Notes under the pieces: model-generated | Told to the model about the DNA's origin: nothing | Databases searched by the model: none | The model's input: the letters and a program-made list of their open reading frames with translations, nothing else | Position numbers and translations under genes: made by a program | Part shown: in pieces, positions 8,211 through 16,721 of the stretch | How the letters are laid out: every line of letters starts with the position of its first letter | Numbering within the stretch: the first letter of the stretch is position 1 | Assembly: GCA_041687675.1 (NCBI GenBank) | Contig: JAWLBM010000004.1 | Location: 62,001-126,000 of the forward strand | Direction: 5' to 3' | DNA from: JAWLBM01 sp041687675 | Lineage (GTDB): Bacteria > Pseudomonadota > Alphaproteobacteria > Rhizobiales > Pleomorphomonadaceae | DNA: 64,000 bases

Positions 8211-9220
8211 GAGACGCCGGGCCCCTCCTTGCGGTCGAGAACCTCGAGGTCCGCTTCCCCGTCCAGGGCGGCGGGCCGCTCGGCCTCGGCCGGCGATGGC
8301 TGCGGGCGGTGAACGGCGTCGACCTCCGGCTCGAGCCCGGCGAGACGCTGGGGATCGTCGGCGAGTCGGGCAGCGGCAAGAGCACCCTGGGTCGGGCCAT
8401 GCTCGGCCTCCTCGACATCGCCGGCGGATCGGTGACCTTCGACGGGACCCGGGTGAGCGACGGCCGCCCCGAGGCGCTGGCCCGCATCAGGCGCGAGACC
8501 GCGATGATCTTCCAGGACCCTTACGGCTCGCTAAACCCGCGGATGACCGTCGGCGCGGCGATCGCCGAGGTGCTGCGGGTGCACCGCAAGGTGCCGCCCG
8601 GCGACGTTGGCCGGAGGGTCGGCGAACTGCTCGCCATGGTCGGCTTGCAGCCCGAGTTCGCCGACCGCCGGCCGCACATGCTGAGCGGCGGGCAGTGCCA
8701 GCGCGTCGGGATCGCCCGGGCCCTGGCGGTCGAGCCACGGATGATCGTCGCCGACGAATGCGTCTCGGCGCTGGACGTGTCGATCCAGGGACAGATCATC
8801 AACCTCCTGATGGGCCTTCGCGAGCGGATGGGCCTGGGGCTGATCTTCATCGCCCACGACCTCGCCATCGTCCGGCGCCTCTGCGACCGCGTCGCGGTGA
8901 TGTATCTCGGCCGCATCGTCGAGGAGGGCCCGACGGCGGCCGTCTTCCACGGCCCGCGCCATCCCTACACGGCTGCCCTGATCCGGGCGATCCCCGAGAT
9001 CGACCCCGATCGCGCGCTTCCCGACCGGCCGCTCGCGGGCGACCCGCCGAGCCCGCTCGACCTGCCCGCGGGGTGCAGCTTCCATCCGCGCTGCGCCCTT
9101 GCCCGGGCGGAGTGCCGGACCGATCCGCCGCCTCCCACCCGGCGGGAGGACGGGCGACGCTGGACCTGTGTGCTCGAGCCCGGGACCGTAGAAAAAGAAC
9201 TTGAAGCAGAGGGGACCTGA
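8207..9220 (+). CDS. Peptide ABC transporter ATP-binding protein (DppF-like)
   Basis: This 337-residue second ATPase of the importer starts at GTG with a four-base overlap. Walker A is GESGSGKST, the signature LSGGQCQRVGIARAL, and the switch His lies in FIAHDLAIV. Walker B reads MIVADECVSALD, so the residue after the catalytic Glu is Cys where DEP is normal; the Glu itself is present. The oligo_HPY end GCSFHPRCALARAEC is complete. The gene runs straight into the substrate-binding protein gene, three bases apart. Confidence 0.92.
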   Translation: MRDAGPLLAVENLEVRFPVQGGGPLGLGRRWLRAVNGVDLRLEPGETLGIVGESGSGKSTLGRAMLGLLDIAGGSVTFDGTRVSDGRPEALARIRRETAMIFQDPYGSLNPRMTVGAAIAEVLRVHRKVPPGDVGRRVGELLAMVGLQPEFADRRPHMLSGGQCQRVGIARALAVEPRMIVADECVSALDVSIQGQIINLLMGLRERMGLGLIFIAHDLAIVRRLCDRVAVMYLGRIVEEGPTAAVFHGPRHPYTAALIRAIPEIDPDRALPDRPLAGDPPSPLDLPAGCSFHPRCALARAECRTDPPPPTRREDGRRWTCVLEPGTVEKELEAEGT

Positions 9221-9223
9221 ACC

Positions 9224-10738
9224 ATGAAGTCGAATCTTCTGAGACTGACCGCCGCGAGCGTCATGGCGATGCTGGCGTTCGGAAGCGGCCTTGCCGAGGC
9301 CGCCGGCGTGCTGACCATCGGCCGGCGCGAGGACGGAACCACCTTCGATCCGATCAAGACCGCCCAGAACGTGGACTTCTGGGTGTTCTCGAACGTCTAT
9401 GACGTGCTCGTCCGGGTGGACCGGACCGGCACCGTGCTGGAGCCGGGCCTCGCCGAGAGCTGGGAGGTCTCCGACGACGGCCTCACCTACACCTTCAAGA
9501 TCCGCGACGCGAAGTTCTCCGACGGCTCGCCGATCACGGCCGAGGACGCCGCCTTCACGCTGACCCGCATCCGCGACGACGAGGGCTCGCTGTGGAGCGA
9601 CGGCTACAAGGTGATCGAGGCCGCCACGGCGGCCGACGACCGCACCCTCGTGGTCAAGCTGGCGACGCCCTCGGCGCCGTTCCTCTCCACACTCGCCATG
9701 CCCGGCGCCTCGGTGATCTCCAAGGCCGGCATGGAGTCGATGGGGCCCGAAGCCTACGCCGAGAGCCCGGTCGCCTCCGGAGCCTTCACGGTCAAGGAGT
9801 GGCTGCGCGGCGACCGCGTCGTCCTCGAGAAGAACCCGAACTTCTGGGAGGCGGACCGGGTGCAGCTTGACGGAGTCGAGTGGATCTCGATCCCCGACGA
9901 CAACACCCGCATGCTGAAGGTGCAGGCCGGCGAGATCGACGCCGCGATCTTCGTGCCCTTCTCGCGCATCGGCGAGATGCAGCAGGATCCCGACCTCACG
10001 GTCCACCTCGACCCGTCGACCCGGGAGGACCACCTGCTGATCAACCACGAGAAGGGCCCGCTCGCCGACGAGCGCGTGCGCCAGGCGATCGACTTCGCCA
10101 TCGACAAGCAGGCGATCGTCGACGCGGTGACCTTCGGCATCGGCGAGGAGGCCTACTCCTACGTCCCGAAGGGCGCCCTCTACCACAACGAGGACAATCT
10201 CCGCCGCGCGCACGATCCGGAGAAGGCGAAGGCGCTGCTTGCCGAGGCCGGTGCCTCCGACCTCACGCTCGACTATGTCGTCAACGCCGGCGACGAGGTG
10301 GACGAGCAGATCGCCGTGCTCCTGCAGCAGCAGTTCGCCGAGGCCGGCATCACCGCCAACCTGCAGAAGGTCGACCCCAGCCAGAGCTGGGACATGCTGG
10401 TCAACGGCGACTACGACGTCTCGGTGATGTACTGGACCAACGACATCCTCGACCCGGACCAGAAGACCACCTTCGTTCTCGGCCACGACACCAACATGAA
10501 CTACATGACGCGCTACGAGAACCCGACCGTGCGGGATCTCGTGGCGGCGGCCCGCGTCGAGATGGATCCGGCCAAGCGCGAGCAGATGTACGTCGAGATC
10601 CAGGAACTCGCGAAGGACGACGCGCACTGGATCGACCTCTACTACAGCCCGTACCGGAACGTCTCGCGGAAGAACATCGAGAACTTCTACCAGAACCCGC
10701 TCGGTCGCTTCTTCCTCGAGGACACCGTCAAGAACTGA
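9224..10738 (+). CDS. Peptide ABC transporter substrate-binding protein (family 5)
   Basis: This 504-residue periplasmic binding protein of the DppA/OppA family (SBP family 5) has a good Shine-Dalgarno (AGAGGGGA) before its ATG. An N-terminal signal peptide ends near SGLAEAAG. The family signature region is LAESWEVSDDGLTYTFKIR, and the mature protein starts at VLTIGRREDG. It should capture the ligand for the DppBCDF-like complex. Placement last in the operon, after the ATPases, is less usual than first. The known LuxR-solo/pip loci of pseudomonads also carry a peptide-type ABC system. Confidence 0.92.
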   Translation: MKSNLLRLTAASVMAMLAFGSGLAEAAGVLTIGRREDGTTFDPIKTAQNVDFWVFSNVYDVLVRVDRTGTVLEPGLAESWEVSDDGLTYTFKIRDAKFSDGSPITAEDAAFTLTRIRDDEGSLWSDGYKVIEAATAADDRTLVVKLATPSAPFLSTLAMPGASVISKAGMESMGPEAYAESPVASGAFTVKEWLRGDRVVLEKNPNFWEADRVQLDGVEWISIPDDNTRMLKVQAGEIDAAIFVPFSRIGEMQQDPDLTVHLDPSTREDHLLINHEKGPLADERVRQAIDFAIDKQAIVDAVTFGIGEEAYSYVPKGALYHNEDNLRRAHDPEKAKALLAEAGASDLTLDYVVNAGDEVDEQIAVLLQQQFAEAGITANLQKVDPSQSWDMLVNGDYDVSVMYWTNDILDPDQKTTFVLGHDTNMNYMTRYENPTVRDLVAAARVEMDPAKREQMYVEIQELAKDDAHWIDLYYSPYRNVSRKNIENFYQNPLGRFFLEDTVKN

Positions 10739-10823
10739 CGACGCGCCTTGTGCGATGGTCGACGGCGAGGGGGTCCGCCCCCTCGTCGGTCGCGAGGTGC
10801 GCCGATGAACCCATGTCCCTCGC

Positions 10824-10937
10824 ACCCGAGTGCTCGGGCTGCCGCTTCCCGGTGTCCCCGGCCCGCTCGACGCACTCGCCGAGGTGCCGGGCGTTGATGT
10901 CGGGCAGCGCACCATCCGCGAGGAGCAGCCGCGATCC
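10824..10937 (+). pseudogene. Remnant of an S58 (P1/DmpA) peptidase, N-terminal end
   Basis: Thirty-eight residues (LGLPLPGVPGPLDALAEVPG, then VDVGQRTIREEQPRS) match closely the N-terminus of the intact S58 peptidase encoded at 55976-57115. After them the similarity stops and no further frame continues the protein. It lies where a next operon gene would be expected, about 90 bases after the substrate-binding protein. The operon therefore once seems to have included an aminopeptidase of this family. The rest of 10938-11098 shows nothing. Confidence 0.65.
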
Positions 10938-11098
10938 GCTGCGGACCTGGAAGCATCGACCGCGATCTCGCCCGACCCGCGGCCTCTCCCGCGCAAGCGA
11001 TGGGCGGCGGCGCTTCCGATCAGGTTTGCGAGGTCGAGGCACAGCTGAGCGCGCCGGCCGCTGTTCGGGAAGGGCAGGGGCGGCAGGAAAGGTCGCCG

Positions 11099-12709
11099 CT
11101 ACCAGAAATACAGGACGAGCCCCGCCATCAGGCACACCACGATCACCGGGATGATCGTCTCGCGGATCACCTCGCCCTCTTTCGAATCGAGCCCCGCCGC
11201 GCCAGCGGCCATGGCGATGTTGGAGAGCGAGATCATGTTGCCGACGCCGGCCCCGATGAGCTGCAGCGCGAGGAAGATCGCTGCCGCGTTCTCCAGCGCG
11301 CGGGCGGCGTCCACCTGCAGGCTGCCGAACAGCAGGTTCGACACGGTGGCGCTTCCCGTCATGAACGAGCCGAGCGCGCCGAGGAAGCCGCTGAAGACCA
11401 CGAAGGTCCCGCCCAGCAGATCGGCAAAGCCCTCGCCGAGCACTTCCGGAATCGAGGGCAGGTCCGCCTGGTTGGTCTTCGATATGAGCAGAAGCTGGGT
11501 CAGGCCGATGATGAAGATCAGAACGACCGAGGCCGTGCGGATCCTCTCGTATGTCGAGATGGCGGCGGACTTGAGCACCCGGCCGTCGATCCTGAAGACG
11601 ACGAGCGCCGTGGCGAGGGCCAGCGCAAGATAGAAGTAGGGGGTGTAGAGCGGCGTCAGATCCTCCAGCTCGGTCCCGGCGATCTCCCCGAAGGTGATGG
11701 TGACGCCTTCGAGAGTCTCCCGCATGCCCGGCACGGTCCGCGACACGATCAAAGCCAGCGACATCACGATGAAGGGCGCGAAGCCGCGCAGCATGGCCCC
11801 GGGCGAGACGGCTTCCCCGTCGGTCCTCCGGTCCGCGTCCGTGTCGTCCGTCCGGCCGTCCGGATCGGGCTCTTCCTTGTGCTGCGACTGCGACACCTTC
11901 AACTCCTGCGGCGTCGACGGCAGCAGGAAGCCGCGCCTGGCCGCGTAGGAGATCGTCGTCAGCGCGACGATGCCGCCGGCGATCGCCGGCAGTTCCGGGC
12001 CGACGAACCAGGCCATCGCGAGATAGGGCAGGCTGAAGCTCAGCGCCGAGAAGACGGCGAAGGGCAAGAACTCGCGCAGGCTTCCCTTCGGCTTGCCCAG
12101 GGTCACGACGTAGGCGATGAAGCAGGTGACGAAGATTGACATCAGGGCGTGGACGGCGGCGGCGTAGACGACGGCGTCCGACACGATCTCGTCCGTGAGA
12201 TCGAGCCCCGCGAAGCCGATGACGACCGGCGTTCCCGCCGCTCCGAAGGGGACTGCGGTGCTGTTCCCGATCAGGCAGATCGCAACGGCCTTGAGCGGGC
12301 TCAGCCCGAAATGGACGAGGACCGGCGCCGCGATCACGGCGGGGGTGCCGAATCCTGCGACGCCCTCGATGAAACCGACGAGCCCCCAGGCGAGCAGCAT
12401 CGCCAGCACGCGCTCGTCGGATGTGATGCTCCCGATCGCCCGCTTGACCGTGTCGAGAGCCCCCGTCTCGACCATGATGTTCAGCACGAGCAGAGCGAAC
12501 ACCACGATCAGCAGGAGTTCGAGGAAGACGATCAGCGCATTGAAGACGCTGGCGGTGAGCACGCCCCCCGTGATCTCCCAGACGAAAAGCGCGATGAGGA
12601 TCGTGATCGCATAGGCGATCGGGGCGGCCTGCCAGGCGGGGCGGCGAAACGGGATGAGGAGGACGAACAGCGCGGCGAAGGGGACGAGGGTGATCCAGAA
12701 CAGGGTCAT
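11099..12709 (-). CDS. L-lactate permease-family transporter (LctP type)
   Basis: This 536-residue polytopic membrane protein has about 13-14 membrane spans and is of the LctP/lactate permease family, which imports lactate, glycolate or similar short acids with protons. Family-like segments are AWGLVGFIEGVAGFGTPAVI, GNSTAVPFGAAGTPVVIGF, GFLGALGSFMTGSATVSN and LIGAGVGNMISLSNIAMAAG. A charged cytoplasmic loop (KEEPDPDGRTDDTDADRRTD) sits between the halves. The start is the ATG preceded by GGGGAG. It stands alone, so substrate cannot be inferred from neighbours. Confidence 0.85.
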   Translation of the reverse strand: MTLFWITLVPFAALFVLLIPFRRPAWQAAPIAYAITILIALFVWEITGGVLTASVFNALIVFLELLLIVVFALLVLNIMVETGALDTVKRAIGSITSDERVLAMLLAWGLVGFIEGVAGFGTPAVIAAPVLVHFGLSPLKAVAICLIGNSTAVPFGAAGTPVVIGFAGLDLTDEIVSDAVVYAAAVHALMSIFVTCFIAYVVTLGKPKGSLREFLPFAVFSALSFSLPYLAMAWFVGPELPAIAGGIVALTTISYAARRGFLLPSTPQELKVSQSQHKEEPDPDGRTDDTDADRRTDGEAVSPGAMLRGFAPFIVMSLALIVSRTVPGMRETLEGVTITFGEIAGTELEDLTPLYTPYFYLALALATALVVFRIDGRVLKSAAISTYERIRTASVVLIFIIGLTQLLLISKTNQADLPSIPEVLGEGFADLLGGTFVVFSGFLGALGSFMTGSATVSNLLFGSLQVDAARALENAAAIFLALQLIGAGVGNMISLSNIAMAAGAAGLDSKEGEVIRETIIPVIVVCLMAGLVLYFW

Positions 12710-13033
12710 GATGTCTCCCCGGGCGGTTGCCACTTCGTGTCGTCCGGTCGGTCCGTCGCTTGTACGCTCGCGCGGGGCGAGACGGTCGTTGCGCGCTGGA
12801 TTACGTCCCCGCCGCCTGCACAGTAGCGGCGGTCCTGCAGATCGCAATCACCTCGATCTGCGCTCTCAGCCGGTTCAGCGAGGAAGGCTTCGGCCGATCC
12901 TCGCCCGAATCCCTGGGCAGCGAACCGGCCAAGGGTGCGTCATGTTCCGGGGCAGCGGAACCCGAGCCGGCAGGGCGCCGGGCTGCGGACCGCAGGGGGG
13001 TTGAACCCTGGCCGACGTGGCGCGTTGGGCCGG

Positions 13034-14032
13034 GTGGAAGGAAGAGGAACCAGAGATCTGGCAGGTGAGGGCGCCTCGGAACCCGCGAGCGAGACGCCGT
13101 CGCGCGCCCGCAAGCGCTATCTGGGCTACCTGTTCGGTGCGGTCGTCGCGGCGATCGCCGTGTTCCTCCTGTATCGGACGCTGAGCCGATACGACTGGCC
13201 GGAACTCGTGGCCGCCGTCTCGGCGGTGTCCGGCGGCCGCATCTCGGCTGCGCTCGGGTTCACGGCGCTCAGCTACCTGACCCTGACCGGATTCGACTGG
13301 CTGGCGCTGCACTACGTCCGGCGTCCGCTCCCCTACAGGCGCGTCGCCGTCGCCTCCTTCGCCGCCCTGTCGATCGGCCACAATGTCGGGCTCGCGGCCT
13401 TTTCCAGCGGCGCCATCCGCTATCGGTTCTACGCGCGCTGGGGACTGCGCGCCAGCGAGGTGGCCAAGCTGATCGTCTTTTGCGGCATAACGGTGGGTCT
13501 CGGGCTCGGCATCCTGGGAGGCGGCGCCCTCCTGGTTCGACCCGACGTGGCCGTCGAGGCCCTCGGCCTGACGCGCGGCGTCGCCCACGCGGCGGGCGCC
13601 GCCTGCCTCGCCGTCGCGGCGGGGTACCTGGTGCTGGCCGCCACGATCAGGCGGCCGCTTTGCGTCCGGGGCCGCGAGATTCGCATGCCGAATATCAGGC
13701 TTGCACTTGCCCAGACCATCATCGGCCCGTTGAACTTCGCGTTCGTCGCGGCGGCACTCCACCAGGCGGTGCTGGCGATAGCGGACATACCCTATCTCTC
13801 GGTCGCCTCGGCCTATGTCAGCGCGAACGTGGCCACCCTGATCACGCATGTCCCCGGCGGGCTCGGCGTCGTCGAGAGCGTCCTGCTGTACCTTCTCCCC
13901 GGGGAGAAGCTGATCGGCGCGGTCCTGGTTTTCCGCGTCGCCTATTTTCTCGTTCCCCTCGTCCTGGGCATCTCGGTCCTTGCCGGATACGAACTGGTCC
14001 TGTTGCGCCGCAGCAAGCAACCGACGGCCTAG
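13034..14032 (+). CDS. UPF0104/YbhN-like membrane protein (LPG synthetase TM region family)
   Basis: This protein of about 330 residues has eight or so membrane spans and belongs to the UPF0104 family (lysylphosphatidylglycerol synthetase membrane domain without the synthetase). Typical segments are AALSIGHNVGLAAFSSGAIR and VTHVPGGLG-like ITHVPGGLGVVESVLLYLLP. The start is uncertain: GTG at 13034 is chosen, with GTG at 12935 the longer alternative. The 324 bases between the LctP gene and this start hold nothing else recognisable. It ends in a four-base tail-to-tail overlap with a phospholipase-D-type gene. In enterobacteria YbhN and the cardiolipin synthase YbhO/ClsB are also neighbours, which suggests a shared role in envelope lipids. 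Confidence 0.82.
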   Translation: MEGRGTRDLAGEGASEPASETPSRARKRYLGYLFGAVVAAIAVFLLYRTLSRYDWPELVAAVSAVSGGRISAALGFTALSYLTLTGFDWLALHYVRRPLPYRRVAVASFAALSIGHNVGLAAFSSGAIRYRFYARWGLRASEVAKLIVFCGITVGLGLGILGGGALLVRPDVAVEALGLTRGVAHAAGAACLAVAAGYLVLAATIRRPLCVRGREIRMPNIRLALAQTIIGPLNFAFVAAALHQAVLAIADIPYLSVASAYVSANVATLITHVPGGLGVVESVLLYLLPGEKLIGAVLVFRVAYFLVPLVLGISVLAGYELVLLRRSKQPTA

Positions 14033-15492
14033 CCTCGCTGCCAGGCGCGCCGGAGCCTTGCCACAACCGGGAACTGGCGCTCGGGATCGAGCAAGGCGGT
14101 ACCGGGGAAGGATCGGGTCGCACCCGGGCCGACCTCCATGGGAGACAGGCTCCGCGCCTGGTGCCCGAGACTGTCGATGGCAGCCGAGAGGCTGCCCTCG
14201 CGGAGGATGGCCGAGCGGACGGCGTCGACGTCCGTGCCCAGATGCTCCGCCAGCAGCGCGTCCCGGGCGTGGAGGACGGTTTTGCGCGCCTCCTCCGTCG
14301 TCGCCTCGAGCGTCACGTCGCACTCCGTATCGAGGCCGACGGAGCGGTTGTTGAGGTTTGCCGATCCGACGCGCAGGTAGCGGTCGTCGATGATCATCAG
14401 CTTTGAGTGTATCAGCAGGCGGTGTTCTCCCGTGCCGTCGCAGACGGGAAAGTACGCGTGCAACCGTTCGTTCCTGTCGATGGCCCGCAAGTAACGCAGC
14501 AGGCGCTCGCGGTTGGCTCCCATGATGAAACGCTCGACAAGTCCGTTGGCCACGCGCGTGGACACGACGATTATTTCCGGTGGGTCGGGCCGCACCAGCA
14601 CTTCTTCGAGCACCCGTCGCAGGCGCCTTCCCGTGAAATACTGGGCTTCAATGTAGATGGTTCTCCTCGCGGAGCGCAGCAGGTCGTCGTTGAGTTTCGC
14701 AATTTCCTCGATTTGCGGCCGCCCGGCATGGGCCGGCGCGGTGCGGGACACGCCGGCTGCGATGTCGGCGAAGTCGGGCCGCAGCCCGCTCGGCCAGCGC
14801 TCCACGGAGGGTGCTCGAGGGAGCGCTTCGCCGGTGGCGTCGCGCCAGCGCGTCGCCGCGATGCCGCCGAGGACCCGGGCCAGCGGCCCGTCCGCGACGA
14901 GTTGGACGTCATGGACCGCATCGTAGGGAGTATTGTCGGGCTCCCTGCGCAGGTCGTTTCCCGGCGCATGTTCCGGGGTGTCCCAGCGTTCGACGGTGAG
15001 GTCCATGCCGCCGACGAAGGCGAGCGAGTCGTCTACCGTGACAATCTTCTGGTGGTGGGCGCCGTAGATCGGGTGATGGGTGTCGAGACGAAGATGGATG
15101 CGCTCGTGGTCCTGCCATTCCTCTCCGAGCACGAGCGGAAGGGGAGCGCTGGGCGCGTGAACCGGCGCGAGGCTCCAGACCAGGATCCTGATCTCGAGTT
15201 GCGGCTTCCGGGCGACCAGCGAATGCAGGAACTCGCCCAGGCTCGGTCCGGCGGGCCCGTCTCTCGGCCGGAGTCGGATGCGGGCATCGAAGTCCCAGCC
15301 CACGATCACGATGGACCGTTCTGCGCGGCTGAAGGCCGATGCGAGGGTGTCGAAGTAGCTGTCCGCATCGACCAGCAGGGCCGCTCGCCGCGCCTCGGCT
15401 ACGGCACAGCAATTGACTCCGGGGGCCAGAATCGACGCCCCGGGCCCTCCCGTCACCGGGTCATTCACGTATCCCCCTGTGTTGCCGCTCAT
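14029..15492 (-). CDS. Phospholipase D-like / cardiolipin synthase-like protein
   Basis: This 487-residue protein has two HKD (HxKxxxxD) motifs: HQKIVTVD with His147 and Lys149, and HSKLMIID near residue 365, the latter followed by GSANLNNRS. That makes it a PLD-superfamily phosphatidyltransferase or phospholipase. GGMDLTVERWDTPEH and EAQYFTG are also typical of the cardiolipin-synthase-like branch. No membrane helix is obvious at the N-terminus, unlike ClsA. It is convergent with the UPF0104 gene with a four-base overlap. Synthase versus hydrolase activity cannot be decided from sequence. Confidence 0.85.
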   Translation of the reverse strand: MSGNTGGYVNDPVTGGPGASILAPGVNCCAVAEARRAALLVDADSYFDTLASAFSRAERSIVIVGWDFDARIRLRPRDGPAGPSLGEFLHSLVARKPQLEIRILVWSLAPVHAPSAPLPLVLGEEWQDHERIHLRLDTHHPIYGAHHQKIVTVDDSLAFVGGMDLTVERWDTPEHAPGNDLRREPDNTPYDAVHDVQLVADGPLARVLGGIAATRWRDATGEALPRAPSVERWPSGLRPDFADIAAGVSRTAPAHAGRPQIEEIAKLNDDLLRSARRTIYIEAQYFTGRRLRRVLEEVLVRPDPPEIIVVSTRVANGLVERFIMGANRERLLRYLRAIDRNERLHAYFPVCDGTGEHRLLIHSKLMIIDDRYLRVGSANLNNRSVGLDTECDVTLEATTEEARKTVLHARDALLAEHLGTDVDAVRSAILREGSLSAAIDSLGHQARSLSPMEVGPGATRSFPGTALLDPERQFPVVARLRRAWQRG

Positions 15493-15752
15493 CGGCGCTC
15501 CGGTCGTGCATCAGGACCAGACTGGAACCCCTCGGCGCAACTTCGGTTGCGGATGTCCCGCCAGGTGCCGCCTTCCTCCTCGCAACGCGGCGTCCGAGCC
15601 TGCCGGTTCGTTGGGAGGATTTTTTCGCCGCGGGGCGAGGGGCCCGCTCGCTCCACCCTCCGTGATGACGCGGCGGGCTCCCGCGGCGCTTCCCTCGCGC
15701 TATGGACGTCCCCGCAAGGCCGCTCGGGCCCCGCTTGCCGGTCCGCGGGCGG

Positions 15753-16697
15753 TCACGGCAGGGCGACCGGTCGCCAGCGCGCGTCGGGATCGTAGAGCTC
15801 GATCTCGGCGGCGACCTCGGCCGTGGCCTCGCCGAGATCGGCCTCGAAGACGGTGCCGTCCTCGCCGATCATGAAGCTCATCACGCCGGTTGCGCCGTAG
15901 GCCGCGGGGTAGGCCAGCAGCGCGTGGCCGGCGACCATGTTCCCGTTCACGACATAGCTGTAGAGGCCGCCCGGCGCTTCCTCGCCCTGGCCGGTCAGGA
16001 TCCGGTAGACATAGCCGTGATAGGGCTCGGGCTCCGCGAGGCTGCCGTCCGCCAGATAGCCCGATGCCGCGGCCATCGCGAGCAGCGGGCCGAAGGGGCT
16101 CTGCTCGTCGGTTTCGTCGGCCGGCCAGTAGAGCCCGTCGCGGCTGTCGGGCGCACTGAGGACGTGCTGCGCGAACTCGTGGACGCCGTCGCCGTCGCGG
16201 TCGCGGCTGCGGTATTCGAGCTGGGCGCGGACATACTCGGCGCCGAGCGCGATCACGTCGCGCTCGTTGGCGCCGATCCGGCGGATCAGGATCTCCTCGC
16301 GCGCCGCGGCGGCGTCGAAGGCCCAGCCGGTTTCGGTGCGGATGATCGGCAACGGGACTGGCCACTGCGTCTCGCCGAGATACAGCGTCGCGCTGCCGGC
16401 CGCATCGTCGACCACGACACGGCGGAGCGTGGCCGCCGCCGCGCCGAAGCGCTCCATGGCGTCCGCGTCGGCCGCCTCGTCGCCCGTGAAGACGATGTCC
16501 TCCGCCTCGGCGCCGAGCACGCCAAGGATCTGCTCGCGCTCGCCCGATGCGACCGCCGAGATCAGGGCATCGGCCGCGGCCAGCGGTGTGTCGAACCGAT
16601 GGGTCTCGGCGCCCGCCGGCAATCCGGCGCCGAGTATGGCGACGATCGCCAGGGCCGACGGCCGCCAGACGGCGTTCAGGAGCGATGTCTCCGGCAT
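15753..16697 (-). CDS. DUF2950 family secreted protein
   Basis: This 314-residue protein has a signal peptide (ALAIVAILGAGLPAGAE) and the DUF2950 pattern: FDTPLAAADALISAV near the start, LYWPADETDEQSPFGPL in the middle and YSYVVNGNMVAGHALLAYPA with GVMSFMIGEDG at the end. It is exported to the periplasm or outer surface; function is unknown. It lies 24 bases downstream of the DUF3300 gene, a pairing common in proteobacteria, so the two probably form an operon and work together in the envelope. The 260 bases downstream hold no recognised gene. Confidence 0.85.
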   Translation of the reverse strand: MPETSLLNAVWRPSALAIVAILGAGLPAGAETHRFDTPLAAADALISAVASGEREQILGVLGAEAEDIVFTGDEAADADAMERFGAAAATLRRVVVDDAAGSATLYLGETQWPVPLPIIRTETGWAFDAAAAREEILIRRIGANERDVIALGAEYVRAQLEYRSRDRDGDGVHEFAQHVLSAPDSRDGLYWPADETDEQSPFGPLLAMAAASGYLADGSLAEPEPYHGYVYRILTGQGEEAPGGLYSYVVNGNMVAGHALLAYPAAYGATGVMSFMIGEDGTVFEADLGEATAEVAAEIELYDPDARWRPVALP

Positions 16698-16721
16698 GGC
16701 TGCTTCCCTTTCGACGGCATG

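Noticed and set aside
8531..10996. Very long open frames opposite real genes (also 25066-28455, 31816-34044 and 42290-44320, minus strand)
   Set aside because: They are antisense or upstream extensions in GC-rich DNA, rich in Arg, Gly, Ala and Pro, with no domain; the opposite or internal frame is a clear gene family.
15615..15650. Terminator downstream of the DUF2950 gene
   Set aside because: The GC-rich hairpin is followed by A residues, not T residues, in the direction of transcription.
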